This document shows positions 53,227 to 61,847 of a stretch of 64,000 nt of DNA, one piece after another (position 1 is the stretch's first letter; each line of letters opens with the position of its first letter). The stretch is from Streptomyces sp. NBC_00273 (GTDB lineage: Bacteria > Actinomycetota > Actinomycetes > Streptomycetales > Streptomycetaceae). The stretch covers positions 9,687,001 through 9,751,000 of the forward strand of contig NZ_CP108067.1 in NCBI RefSeq assembly GCF_036178145.1. The letters run 5' to 3'. The notes beneath the pieces are model-generated. The model was not told the origin of the DNA, ran no database searches, and saw only the letters and a program-made list of their open reading frames with translations. The position numbers and the translations under genes are program-made.

Positions 53227-54936
53227 ATGGTCGGCAGGCCCTGGGGACCGATCCGGCCCGCGAGCCCGCAGGCTCTGAAACTGGCGGAGTTCCTGCGCGC
53301 GCGGGTCGACGAGTCGCAGAAGACCCTCGCCGTGCTGGCGGAAGACATCTCCCTGTCCAAGTCCCAGGTCGGTGTCTACCTCAGCGGGAAGATCCCCCCG
53401 CAGGCCTTCGTGACCGCGATCGTCAACGCGACAGTCCCGGCTCCGTTGCGCGAACGCCGCCACAGCGAAGCCGGCGCCCTCCTACGGGATGCGCTGCACC
53501 CGCCCAGGCCCGACCGCAGAACAGTAGATGCCGTTGCCGGGGACTCGATGGAACTGGCGCGGCTTCAGGCCCGGCAGATCGAGATCTACGACCGCCTCAC
53601 TCGGTCTCTGGAGCAGCAGGCCGAGATCCGCCAGACCGCTGACAACTCCGCGAAGCTCGTCATGGTCCTCCTCGGCATGATCCACACACTGCAAACCCGG
53701 GTCACCGGCCTAGCCGAGGAACGCGACCACCTGGCTCAAGCCGAGCGCGGCGTCGCTTTGGAAGCGGCACAGCGCAAGCTCAGCCGTGCCGAGGCGCAGA
53801 AGGAGAAGGCCAGGCGGGAGCTTGAACTGGCCGAGGAGAAACGACGACAGGCCCAGGAGCTCGCGGACCGGCTCCAGGCGAGGATCGAGGAGCTCACCGA
53901 GGACCTCGACCGCCTTCGAGGGGATCAGCCCTCTCCGCACGACCACCTGCCCGACCTCGCCGGCGCCGTGCCACTTGCACCGGGTCCCGTCGCTGAAGAT
54001 CCAGAAGGTGATGACGTTGACGACGCCCTCGCACATGTGAGCGTGGTCAACGAAAGCGACGCCGCCACCATCGACCGCATCACCACCGAACTCGACGACA
54101 CCGGCCTGACCATCTTGGACAACTCTCCCACCAGCACGGACGCGTCGGACAACCTCGGTGCCGAGGAAGCTCACGCTTCTCCGAGTGCCGAAGCAGGACG
54201 CGGCGGCCACGACCGATACGCCGCCACCGCACGCGACCTCTACGGGGCCCAGGCCGCCGGCTCTACCGTCGTGTCGGGTCTTCCCCTCACGGAAGACGGG
54301 GCGACCGCGCAGGATTACGACCTCCGCAACGCCCGGATGTACCGCCCTGTCCAATTCATCTGGTTGCTCGACTGCTCCCGGTCGATGGCAGGCGAGAAGA
54401 TCGGCCAGTTGAACTACGCCATCAGAGAGTTCATTCCGGAAATGTGCGCGCGTTCGAGCGACAACCCCGACGTGGGACCGGAGATGCGGGTGGGGACGTT
54501 CAGCTCTGGTGCTCGCTGGCAGACGGAAGCGGTCGACATCCACCTGGCGAGATGGTCCGACATCGACTCCCAAGGCGGTGCCGGCGACGGGGCCTGCGAC
54601 ATGGGCGCAGCCTTCCGGTTGGCTGCCCGCGCCCTGCAAGTTCCACCGATGCCCTTACAGGCGCCGCCACCGGTGCTGGCCTTGGTGTCCGGCGCGCCGC
54701 CGACGGACGACTGGCGCTCTGGACTGCGCGCCTTGGCTGCCTCTGCGTGGGGCAATCAGGCGGTTCGCATCGCCTTCGGCGTCGGCGCCGGCGCCGATTA
54801 CGGTGTACTCCAGGAATTCCTGCAAAAACCGGAGTTGCGCCCGAATGACGCCAATGGCCCTCGGCAGGTCGCTGCAGCCGTTCGCTGGGCAGAGACCGTG
54901 GCTGGGCTCGCCACAGATCATGACGACGTGTGGTGA
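53227..54936 (+). CDS. HTH-like/coiled-coil/vWA fusion protein (TerY-like)
   Basis: A 569-residue protein. Residues about 10-75 form an XRE-like helical head (RVDESQKTLAVLAEDISLSK, SQVGVYLSGKIPPQAFVTAI). Residues about 100-235 are a long coiled coil (AEAQKEKARRELELAEEKRR). An acidic linker follows, and from about 375 a von Willebrand A domain with the MIDAS motif D382-C-S-R-S in WLLDCSRSMAG, SGARW, GACDMGAAFRLA and LVSGAPPTDDW, closest in look to TerY. Separate HTH-coiled-coil proteins and separate TerY proteins are known in Streptomyces; the fusion is unusual. ATG 53227 follows a GGGGGG run; GTG 53215 is possible. It probably assembles partners in a metal-dependent way, perhaps for defence. 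Confidence 0.75.
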   Translation: MVGRPWGPIRPASPQALKLAEFLRARVDESQKTLAVLAEDISLSKSQVGVYLSGKIPPQAFVTAIVNATVPAPLRERRHSEAGALLRDALHPPRPDRRTVDAVAGDSMELARLQARQIEIYDRLTRSLEQQAEIRQTADNSAKLVMVLLGMIHTLQTRVTGLAEERDHLAQAERGVALEAAQRKLSRAEAQKEKARRELELAEEKRRQAQELADRLQARIEELTEDLDRLRGDQPSPHDHLPDLAGAVPLAPGPVAEDPEGDDVDDALAHVSVVNESDAATIDRITTELDDTGLTILDNSPTSTDASDNLGAEEAHASPSAEAGRGGHDRYAATARDLYGAQAAGSTVVSGLPLTEDGATAQDYDLRNARMYRPVQFIWLLDCSRSMAGEKIGQLNYAIREFIPEMCARSSDNPDVGPEMRVGTFSSGARWQTEAVDIHLARWSDIDSQGGAGDGACDMGAAFRLAARALQVPPMPLQAPPPVLALVSGAPPTDDWRSGLRALAASAWGNQAVRIAFGVGAGADYGVLQEFLQKPELRPNDANGPRQVAAAVRWAETVAGLATDHDDVW

Positions 54937-55086
54937 CCGCCGCCGGGCCGCACCTGTCTGGGCCGCACCAGCCGCCGGTAGAACAAGACGATCAGCCATA
55001 ATTCCGTACCCCACGTAGCCTGCGCCGCCACAACCACAAGCGCGTGGAAGACCGTCGCCGCACCGACCCGTAAAGAAGGTTGGCCC

Positions 55087-55235
55087 ATGCTCGACAAGGT
55101 CCGCGCCCACCTCCAAGCGAAGATCCGCCACCGACGAATCATGCGCGCCGCCTTGCAGCTGGTGGGCGACAAGGGAGAACGGACGACTTCTCCGGTCGAT
55201 CTGATCGCCCTGATCTTCGGCAATCACGCCATCGA
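55087..55235 (+). pseudogene. Small gene after the vWA gene, 3' end lost
   Basis: Starts at ATG 55087 behind AAGAAGG with KVRAHLQAKIRHRRIMRAAL, GDKGERTTSPVDLIALIFGN and HAIEITA, then runs into the antisense transposase fragment at about 55235. The position suggests it belongs with the vWA gene. The family is unknown. Confidence 0.5.
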
Positions 55236-55805
55236 GATCACCGCAAATGAGGCGCTCCGCTTTCTCGGTGTCGGGGCCGCGGTGGGTGACATCGGATCCG
55301 GTGTAGCCGGGCAGGTGCCGGCAGAAGAGGGCGTTGATGGTCCCGAAGGCACGCTCGACGATGCCTTTGGCGGTGGGAGCGTGAGGCGGGGCGGGCTGGA
55401 CGCTGATGCCGAGGCTCTCGCAGGCGGCGGTGAACGCCCGGGAGACGAAGATTTTGCCTCGGTCGACGACGATCGTCTCGGGCAGGACGGCCGGCCGCGC
55501 CGCCGCACCGGCCAAGCGCTCGTCCAGCGTGGCCAGACGCTGGTATGGGAGTGCGCGCGCACGGTCCATGCGCAGGACGTCCGGCCAGGTCGGCCGGGCG
55601 GGGTGCGGGACGGCCATTTCGGTGAGCAGCAGAGCCGCATCGACGGCTTTGGTCGCGCTCGGGCACAGCACAGCGGCGAGCATGGCACGGGTGGCGACGT
55701 CGACGGCGATGGTCAGCTCGGGGCGGGCGAGGCGGCCGTCGTCGAAGAGGGCCAGGACGTCCAGGCGGGTGGTGTCGACCGGGACGGCTTGTCCGGGTCG
55801 ATCCC
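55224..55805 (-). pseudogene. Mu/TnsB-like transposase fragment
   Basis: The minus frame holds a catalytic core: QAVPVDTTRLDVLALFDDGR with the first Asp, AVDVATRAMLAAVLCPSATK, IVVDRGKIFVSRAFTAACES with the second Asp, and PTAKGIVERAFGTINALFCR with the Glu. Both ends are missing: the 5' side is fused to another gene at about 55805 and the 3' side to the gene after vWA. Confidence 0.75.
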
Positions 55806-55984
55806 GCACCACGACGTGGATTCAAGCTGCTTGAACGACGGGAACCGTGAGGTGATCTGGTCGAGCTCGTGCCGCACCTTGCACGTGCCGGCGTCGCACT
55901 CCCGCCCGCCGTGCACGAAGACACTGTGACCACGGTCAGCAGCGCCGCCCCGACGGCGCCCCGGAACGACAGCCATGCCGCCAT
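55806..55984 (-). pseudogene. Small secreted protein gene, frameshifted and cut
   Basis: Starts at ATG 55984 behind GAGAGGG. A signal-anchor (FRGAVGAALLTVVTV) is followed, after a one-base shift, by FVHGGRECDAGTCKVRHELD and QITSRFPSFKQLESTSWCGI, which have good coding character. The sequence then joins the transposase fragment. Confidence 0.5.
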
Positions 55985-55995
55985 CGGCCGCCCTC

Positions 55996-56232
55996 TCACC
56001 CACCGGATACGTTCGCGCCGAGGATGTTACCCCTGTTCCAGGAGACGTCCCTGGTGGCGGTCCCCGAGGTCAGGAAGGGCTTGGCCCACCCGAGTTCGGC
56101 GAAGTGTCCGTTCTCTTTGTCCGGCGCACCGCTGCCGATGTCGACCATCTTGTCGATGACCACGACGAAATGACTCGCCGACTGCCCCGCTTGACAGCTC
56201 TCTACCTGGAGTAAGCGAAAGATCGCGGTCAC
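55996..56232 (-). pseudogene. Gene fragment, unidentified
   Basis: The minus frame SHFVVVIDKMVDIGSGAPDK, ENGHFAELGWAKPFLTSGTA and RDVSWNRGNILGANVSGG has high GC3 and ends 11 bases before the small secreted gene, so the two were probably an operon. The first 20 codons look non-coding and the true start is not visible. I do not recognise the family. Confidence 0.4.
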
Positions 56233-56424
56233 GAAACCAGGTCAAACAGCAGAGAGCAAGACTCCCGAACTCACTGTCCGCCACCCCACCAGGCCATGAA
56301 CACGTCTCCACTGACGAATACGCGACACCTCAACATGCGCGCCCACCAATCTCACGACCGGGTCCCACCGGCCCTGGTGGAGTCTGAGCTGTCCCGGCTG
56401 GTGGCCGATGGAGGCAGGACCTGG

Positions 56425-57288
56425 TCAAAGATGTGCGGCCGTGCGGACCAGGCCGGCCAGGGCGAGGGAGCGGCTGTGCGCGGGCCAGGCGATGTGGGTC
56501 ACGACGGGAGGCGCGTCGGTCAAGGGGACGGCCGTGTGCTCGGCCCACAGCCAGGAGCGGGCGGAGTCGGGGACGACCGCCACGGTGCGTCCGAGGGCGA
56601 TCAACTGAGCCAGTTGCGTTTGGTTGTGGATCTCGGGGCCCGGGCCGGGTGCGTAGGTGCCGTGGGTGGGCCAGCGGGCGAGCGGCAGATCGGGGACATT
56701 CCTGACATCAGCCAGGGACAAGGTCTCGCGGGCGGCGAGCGGGTGCCCGGCAGGCAGGACGGCGACCTGTCCCTCGGTCGTCAGTGCCTCGCTGTCGAAC
56801 CCCGCGAGGGAGTTCCACGGCGCATGCATGAGCGCGACATCAGCCCGTCCGTCGCGCAGCAACTCCTCCTGCTCGCACATACCGCACAGCAACACCTCGA
56901 TCTCGGCACTGCCGGGCTCGGCCGCGTAGGCGTCGAGAAGCTTCCGCAGCAGTTCGTGCGACGCGGCGGCCTTCACCGCAAGGACCAGCCGACCGCGGGA
57001 GCCGCCAGGGCTGTCGGCACCGCCGGCGCGCCGGGTGCGGCGAGCAGCGGCAGCGGTCGCGTCGAGGGCCGCCCGGCCCTCGTGCAACAGCACCTCTCCG
57101 GCACCGGTCAGGCGGACACCACGGCGGTTGCGCTGCAGCAGGCAGACCCCGAGGCGCCGTTCGAGCTGCTGGATCGCCCGCGATAGCGGCGGCTGCGCCA
57201 TGCCGAGGCGCTCGGCGGCGCGCCCGAAGTGCAGTTCTTCGGCGACCGCCACGAAGTACCTCAACTCGCGGGTCTCCAGGGTGTCCAC
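56425..57288 (-). CDS. LysR-family regulator
   Basis: A 287-residue protein. The winged-helix head is typical: TRELRYFVAVAEELHFGRAA, ERLGMAQPPLSRAIQQLERR, LGVCLLQRNRRGVRLTGAGE. The C-terminal effector domain runs from about residue 95 (GRLVLAVKAAASHELLRKLL). It is divergent from a short-chain dehydrogenase gene, with a T-N11-A box between them, so it should control that gene and itself in response to a small-molecule ligand. Length and motifs are normal. Confidence 0.92.
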   Translation of the reverse strand: MDTLETRELRYFVAVAEELHFGRAAERLGMAQPPLSRAIQQLERRLGVCLLQRNRRGVRLTGAGEVLLHEGRAALDATAAAARRTRRAGGADSPGGSRGRLVLAVKAAASHELLRKLLDAYAAEPGSAEIEVLLCGMCEQEELLRDGRADVALMHAPWNSLAGFDSEALTTEGQVAVLPAGHPLAARETLSLADVRNVPDLPLARWPTHGTYAPGPGPEIHNQTQLAQLIALGRTVAVVPDSARSWLWAEHTAVPLTDAPPVVTHIAWPAHSRSLALAGLVRTAAHL

Positions 57289-57307
57289 GGCCGCAGCATA
57301 CGCGGTG

Positions 57308-57322
57308 ATACTTGACAGGTAT
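57308..57322. promoter_or_regulatory. LysR-type box (T-N11-A)
   Basis: ATAC-TTGACAG-GTAT has inverted ATAC/GTAT arms and the T-N11-A spacing of LysR sites. It also contains TTGACA, a possible -35 of the SDR promoter, so binding would touch the polymerase site. Confidence 0.5.
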
Positions 57323-57380
57323 GACAGGACACCGTATCGGTGTTGGCCGTGCCACTCGTCCGCGAGTCAACATCATCAGC

Positions 57381-58118
57381 ATGAGCGAAACGATGATCGC
57401 GCTGGTGACCGGCGCGAACAAGGGAATCGGGTACGAGATCGCGGCCGGGCTGGGCAGCCTCGGGTACCGCGTGGGCGTGGGAGCCCGCGACGCCACCCGA
57501 CGCGAAACCGCCGTCGCGAAGCTGCGCGCCGGCGGCGTGGACGCGTTCGGGGTACCGCTGGACGTGACCGACGACCACAGCGTCACTGATGCTGCGGAAC
57601 TGATCGAACGGCTGGCCGGGCGCCTGGACGCCCTGGTCAACAATGCCGGCATCTCGGGCGAGATGGACCCGGGATGGGTGCAGGACCCGACCGCGCTCGA
57701 CCTGGAGGCGCTCCGCACGGTCGTGGATACCAACGTCATGGGTGTCGTCCGGGTCACCAACGCGATGCTGCCACTGCTGCGGCGCTCGGCCTCGCCACGC
57801 ATCGTCAACGTCTCCAGTAGCGTCGGCTCCCTGACCCGGCAATCGGACCCGGACATCGAGATCGGCCCGATCATGGCGGCCTACGCGCCGTCGAAGTCGT
57901 TCCTCAACGCCCTCACCGTGCAGTACGCCCGGCAGTTCGCCGGTACGAACATCCTGATCAACGCCGCCTGCCCGGGCCTGGTCGCGACCGACTTCACAGG
58001 CTTCCAAGGGCCGCGCACTCCTGAACAGGGCGCGACCACGGCGATCCGGCTTGCCACCCTGCCCGACGGCGGCCCGACCGGTTTGTTCTTCGAGGACGAC
58101 GGCGTCGTCCCCTGGTGA
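57381..58118 (+). CDS. Short-chain dehydrogenase/reductase
   Basis: A 245-residue NAD(P)-dependent oxidoreductase. The nucleotide site TGANKGIG is at the N-terminus, LVNNAGI follows the fourth strand, and the catalytic Ser lies in IVNVSSSVGSL with Tyr-x3-Lys as YAPSKSFLNAL. CPGLVATDFTG gives the conserved PG after the sixth strand. The first strand and TGANKGIG are like carbonyl-reductase-type SDRs. ATG 57381 is the start closest to the homology; upstream codons overlap the LysR box. The substrate is unknown. Confidence 0.92.
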   Translation: MSETMIALVTGANKGIGYEIAAGLGSLGYRVGVGARDATRRETAVAKLRAGGVDAFGVPLDVTDDHSVTDAAELIERLAGRLDALVNNAGISGEMDPGWVQDPTALDLEALRTVVDTNVMGVVRVTNAMLPLLRRSASPRIVNVSSSVGSLTRQSDPDIEIGPIMAAYAPSKSFLNALTVQYARQFAGTNILINAACPGLVATDFTGFQGPRTPEQGATTAIRLATLPDGGPTGLFFEDDGVVPW

Positions 58119-58427
58119 TCACGAACCCGCCAACGCACACATCTCGACGACCGGTGATCAGCTCCCTGCGAACCCACCCACCATCCGCTACCGGGAGCTG
58201 GACCCCACCTGGAACTTCGACTTTGATGGTCTGCGGGAGAGTGTCAGTTGAGCATCGTCATCTGAGTGTCAGTGGTATAGCGCCCTGGTGGTCGGCACTG
58301 ACGCATGATGCTCACTGGTTGCTGACATGAGTGACGAATGCCCATGTCATGCTCGCGCCGACTGCTATGGCAGGCGCTATGAACGCAGTGAACGCCACTT
58401 TGAGGCTTCTGCACCTTCCCTCCCTAG

Positions 58428-58640
58428 AGCTCAGTCGGCAGCTGGTTATTTGCCGCGGATTTCATCGAGGCGCTGCAGGGGCCGTACTCGGCGGAGCGGT
58501 GGCGCCACTGGCTGGGGGCGGCGGCCGTCTTCGGTGACGCGGTGACGGAGCACGCCAAGCAGTACGGGCTGGAGAATCGATTCAAGCTGGAGAAGGGCGT
58601 TGTGACGAAGGCGCTGCACCCGAGCTCGGCTGAAGACTGA
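58428..58640 (+). pseudogene. C-terminal gene fragment, unidentified
   Basis: The frame DFIEALQGPYSAERWRHWLG then AAAVFGDAVTEHAKQYGLEN and FKLEKGVVTKALHPSSAED is coding-like but has stop codons just upstream (58401, 58425) and no start. A strong hairpin follows it. Confidence 0.45.
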
Positions 58641-58667
58641 CAAACATCACCCCCGGCGCGTTGACAT

Positions 58668-58702
58668 GCACGATGCCCCGCCCTCTGGGCGGGGCATCGT
58701 GC
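58668..58702 (+). terminator. Strong terminator hairpin
   Basis: GCACGATGCCCCGCCC-TCT-GGGCGGGGCATCGTGC is a perfect 16-bp stem with a 3-base loop, 27 bases past the preceding fragment. Confidence 0.75.
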
Positions 58703-58922
58703 GGTGATCGGCAGACGGCAGCGCCGGCGAGGCTGGCTGCAAGTACGGATGTCGGCGGTTCCAGGATCATCCGATGCTGGGCCGGCTCTGGAATGTTGCT
58801 GGGTTCCAGGAACATCGCACCGACCTGTGTCGGTCATCGGGTCCGGGGCGGTGCGGCATCAGAACGTGCGATCGATAGCATCCCGTCGCGACGTTGTGGT
58901 GGCCTGACGAGGTGGGGAAGCT

Positions 58923-59299
58923 ATGAGGCAGCCGCCCCCGCCCGGGCAGCGCCCCTACCGCCCGCTGAACGCGGCGCCACAGTCATTCCGGAAAGGGTGG
59001 TGGCCCGTATTGCGGCCCGCGCGGCAAAGGAGGCGCTGGCCGAAAGCGCGGACACCGCGGGCGCGGCCGCACAGCTTGCCGCCCCCCACGCCTCGGCGAC
59101 CGTCGCCGGCAGCTCAGCCCGCCTGGGGCTCAACGCGGAGCTGCCCTATCCGTCAGACCTCGTCCTGGCCTCCCGCCACGTGCAGCACTACGTCAGCGAG
59201 CGGGTAGCCCACCTGACCGGGATGCGCGTCACTGAAGTCACCCTCGCCATCGAGCGCCTCGTTCCCGCCGACGGCTCGCAACGCCGACGCGTGCAGTGA
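58923..59299 (+). CDS. Asp23/Gls24 envelope-stress protein, start problematic
   Basis: The frame from about 58928 encodes an Asp23-type protein of about 120 residues: RGATVIPERVVARIAARAAK, EALAESADTAGAAAQLAAP, and the end YVSERVAHLTGMRVTEVTLA with IERLVP. The only good ATG (58923, behind AGGTGGGGAAG) is one base out of frame with this; reading ATG-A-[x]-GGCAGCC would restore it, so either a base was lost just after the start or a rare start is used. Asp23 proteins gather at the membrane through AmaP, which is encoded two genes downstream. It is the first gene of a three-gene operon. Confidence 0.7.
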
Positions 59300-59334
59300 A
59301 CCGGAGCGCATCGCGACCGGGAAGGAGAGGCGGC

Positions 59335-59997
59335 ATGGAACGCGACCAAGACGCACCGGCGCAGACAAAGAGACCCCCGGCGACAGACGAGGCCACTTCG
59401 CGCACCGCGGTGCCGCTGCCCCAGAAGCCTCCACCTGAGCCCCGTCCGGCTGCGCGCCCATGGTCCGCGCGCCGGATACCCGCCGCGATCACAGCACTGA
59501 TCATCGGGGCTGCGGCCGGCCTTCTCCTGTTCGACGTCATCAGGGTTCGCGCGGGCAGCCCAGCCGCAGCGTGGCGCCGGCGCTCGGCCGACGAACTGGC
59601 CACCCGCCCGCTGGACGACACCTTTGTCCAAACCGGCGCAGGTGTCATCGCCGCCCTCGGACTCTGGTTGATCATCCTGGCTTTGACCCCCGGTCTGCGT
59701 CGCCAGCTGCCCCTGCAGACACCCGGCGCGCGAATGTATGCCGTGCTGGACCGCAATGCTGCGGAACTCCGTCTTCGGGATGCCGCGATGCATGTCCCGG
59801 GCGTCAGCGCCGCCAAGGTCAAGTTCTCTCAACACCGCGTAGCAGTACACGCGGATGTCCGCTTCCGCGCCCCGGCCGATGTCAAGGCCGATCTGCAGGC
59901 CGCTCTGGAGGAGCAGCTCGACCGGCTTGCCCTGGCCCGCCCTCCGCGGCTCGACGTCCGGGGTACGCCCCCGCCGCAAGTAGCCCCGCCCGGTTGA
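59335..59997 (+). CDS. DUF6286 membrane protein of the Asp23 operon
   Basis: A 220-residue protein starting at ATG 59335 behind GGAGAGG. A Pro-rich cytoplasmic head leads to two membrane helices (IPAAITALIIGAAAGLLLFD, GAGVIAALGLWLIILALTPG) and an Asp23-like C-terminal domain (RDAAMHVPGVSAAKVKFSQH, DVKADLQAALEEQLDRLALA). It matches the DUF6286 proteins that lie between asp23 and amaP in Streptomyces. It should help hold the Asp23 complex at the membrane during cell-envelope stress. Confidence 0.82.
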   Translation: MERDQDAPAQTKRPPATDEATSRTAVPLPQKPPPEPRPAARPWSARRIPAAITALIIGAAAGLLLFDVIRVRAGSPAAAWRRRSADELATRPLDDTFVQTGAGVIAALGLWLIILALTPGLRRQLPLQTPGARMYAVLDRNAAELRLRDAAMHVPGVSAAKVKFSQHRVAVHADVRFRAPADVKADLQAALEEQLDRLALARPPRLDVRGTPPPQVAPPG

Positions 59998-60033
59998 CCG
60001 CCCCGCCGGAAGAGGCAGGAAAAGGGGATCTCG

Positions 60034-60636
60034 ATGAAGAGGAAGTCCGTAGTCAACCGAACCCTGCTGGCCGTAGCGGGCATCATCCTGCTCGGTGGGG
60101 GCCTGCTGATCCTGGCGGGCGGCTTCGACCTCTACCGGCGCTGGCGCATGACACCACCCGACGGCTGGCCCCTGACCGTCCCCGCCCACGTCCTCCTCGG
60201 CGAGGCAGACCGCACGCGCTGGACCGGCGAAGGATGGTGGTGGCCTTCGGCCATTGCAGTCCTGGCGATCGTCGTCCTGCTCGCCCTGTGGTGGCTGCTC
60301 ACGCAACTGCGCCGCTCCCGCCCCGGCCCCTTGACGGTGGGAGAAACGCCGACCGTGGACGGGGTGGAACTGCGCGAAGAGGCGCTCAGCGATGCCCTCG
60401 CAGCGGACGCCCGCCGGCTGTCCGCTGTCAGCCAGGCCCGCGCACGCATGACCGGTTCCTCCCGCCATCCCGAGGTAGACCTCGACATCACCCTCAGCCC
60501 CGCCACCGAGCCCGGCCCCGTTCTCCAGGAGCTGTACGACGGTCCACTGGAGCGTGCACGGCAATCAACGGGCCGTGACCTCAACGCCCGTGCGCACCTG
60601 AGGGCGACCCCGCACAAAGCCCGCCGCGCAGACTAG
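60034..60636 (+). CDS. amaP: Alkaline-shock membrane anchor (AmaP-like)
   Basis: A 200-residue protein with two membrane helices at the N-terminus (RTLLAVAGIILLGGGLLILA, SAIAVLAIVVLLALWWLLTQ) separated by a short loop, followed by a cytoplasmic domain (VDGVELREEALSDALAADAR, PEVDLDITLSPATEPGPVLQ, EVDLDI-type strand). This is the layout of AmaP, which recruits Asp23 to the membrane. AGGAAAAGG precedes the ATG. It closes the operon with the two preceding genes. Confidence 0.85.
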   Translation: MKRKSVVNRTLLAVAGIILLGGGLLILAGGFDLYRRWRMTPPDGWPLTVPAHVLLGEADRTRWTGEGWWWPSAIAVLAIVVLLALWWLLTQLRRSRPGPLTVGETPTVDGVELREEALSDALAADARRLSAVSQARARMTGSSRHPEVDLDITLSPATEPGPVLQELYDGPLERARQSTGRDLNARAHLRATPHKARRAD

Positions 60637-60964
60637 GGCCACTACCCCTGCACCCCTGCGTGGGGCATCTGCCCGGCCCGCACATGAAGCGGCCTGATAG
60701 CCAGCATCGCCCCCTGGGCTTGAGTTCTAGCAGTCGTCCCGGTCGTCGGGAGGCTCGACGTCCGGACTGACAAGAAGTGGCGCAACGGGTATCGATCACG
60801 CGGCCAGGGCCGCAGACCACTGCCTCCGGCAAGGAAGGCAACGGTGGTACGTCATCGAGGCGATGATGCCCATGAGGCGGAGAAGCGGTGCCCCTCCGCG
60901 CCGCAGGTCGGCCCCGACGCTGCCTGACTGGCCGGGAACCTGGCATGAGCGGCACCCTGGACAC
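60637..60964. other. Intergenic stretch, no gene seen
   Basis: About 330 bases between the AmaP operon and the small gene. Short arginine-rich frames only. Confidence 0.4.
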
Positions 60965-61189
60965 ATGGACAGTGTGCCCATCGTTGTGCACCAGCCGTCC
61001 CCGACCGGCGGACGCCGGGTGACCATGCGCCGCCAGGACCGCGAGCAGGTCCTTGGTACGGCCTACTCCGATTACGACCTGGTGGTCTTCCTCGAGGCGA
61101 CGGGGGTGGTCTCGCCGGCCAACGTCCTCGACGATCCGCAGCTGGTGCAGTGGAGTGGCGCAGGCCCGCACGAATGGCACGCCGCCTGA
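60965..61189 (+). CDS. Small YPPDEQGW-family protein, intact copy
   Basis: A 74-residue soluble protein starting at ATG 60965. IVVHQPSPTGGRRVTMRRQD, YDLVVFLEATGVVSPANVLD and DDPQLVQWSGAGPHEWHA align over the full length with the broken gene at 24173-24387 (IVYPPDEQGWRRVRYDGVAI ... WRGAGPEAWE). The family has an N-terminal beta hairpin, a central helix and a W-x-GAGP-x-x-W end. It stands alone. The function is unknown. Confidence 0.6.
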   Translation: MDSVPIVVHQPSPTGGRRVTMRRQDREQVLGTAYSDYDLVVFLEATGVVSPANVLDDPQLVQWSGAGPHEWHAA

Positions 61190-61207
61190 GCGGATCATGC
61201 AGCGGGG

Positions 61208-61657
61208 TCAGACCTCACCGCGCCAGGCGCCGCTCTCGGTACCGCGCTCCTCGACGAACTTCTTGAACCGCTGGAGGTCACCGGTGACCTGGCGGTCGAT
61301 GAAGCCGAACTTGTCGGCGATGGTCTCTGCCAGCCCGTCGGGGTCGAAAGCCAACCGCAAGGTCACCTCGGTGCGAGTCGGGTCGACGGGGTGGAAGGTA
61401 ACAACGCCCGACCGCTCGGTCTCTCCGCCCACGCTGACCCATGCGATCCGCTCGTCGGGGACCTGTTCGGTGATCTCGGCATCGAACTCCCGGTCCACCC
61501 CACCGACCTTGGTCACCCAGTGGGTGAGGGTCTCGTCGACCTGCTCGACGCGCCGCACACCGTCCATGAACAACGGGAACGTCTCGAACTGAGCCCACTG
61601 GTTATAGGCGGTCCGGACGGGGACGTCGACCTCGATGGATTCCTTGACCTCGGCCAC
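61208..61657 (-). CDS. SRPBCC (polyketide cyclase/dehydrase-like) protein
   Basis: A 149-residue protein starting at GTG 61657 behind GGAAGGAAG. The START-like fold reads ESIEVDVPVRTAYNQWAQFE, FPLFMDGVRRVEQVDETLTH, REFDAEITEQVPDERIAWVS, and ends with a helix (LAETIADKFGFIDRQVTGDL). Such proteins bind hydrophobic ligands in a helix-grip cavity; members with this NQWTQFEEFPxFM pattern are common stress-associated proteins in actinobacteria. It lies convergent to the small gene at 60965. Confidence 0.85.
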   Translation of the reverse strand: MAEVKESIEVDVPVRTAYNQWAQFETFPLFMDGVRRVEQVDETLTHWVTKVGGVDREFDAEITEQVPDERIAWVSVGGETERSGVVTFHPVDPTRTEVTLRLAFDPDGLAETIADKFGFIDRQVTGDLQRFKKFVEERGTESGAWRGEV

Positions 61658-61847
61658 GGCAGAGCTTCCTTCCGGCAGGGGCCGCACTGCGGCCCGCTCG
61701 TCTGGGACGGGTGGATGTTTGCCCGCCGGGGCGCGCCTACCTGACCACCGAACCCGCGAACCCCTCAGACGGCCGCTCGAATCGGCGACCCGGGAGCCCC
61801 GCTCACGGCTCCGCAGCCGGGTGCCCCGGGCGGCTGCCCGTCGGGGT

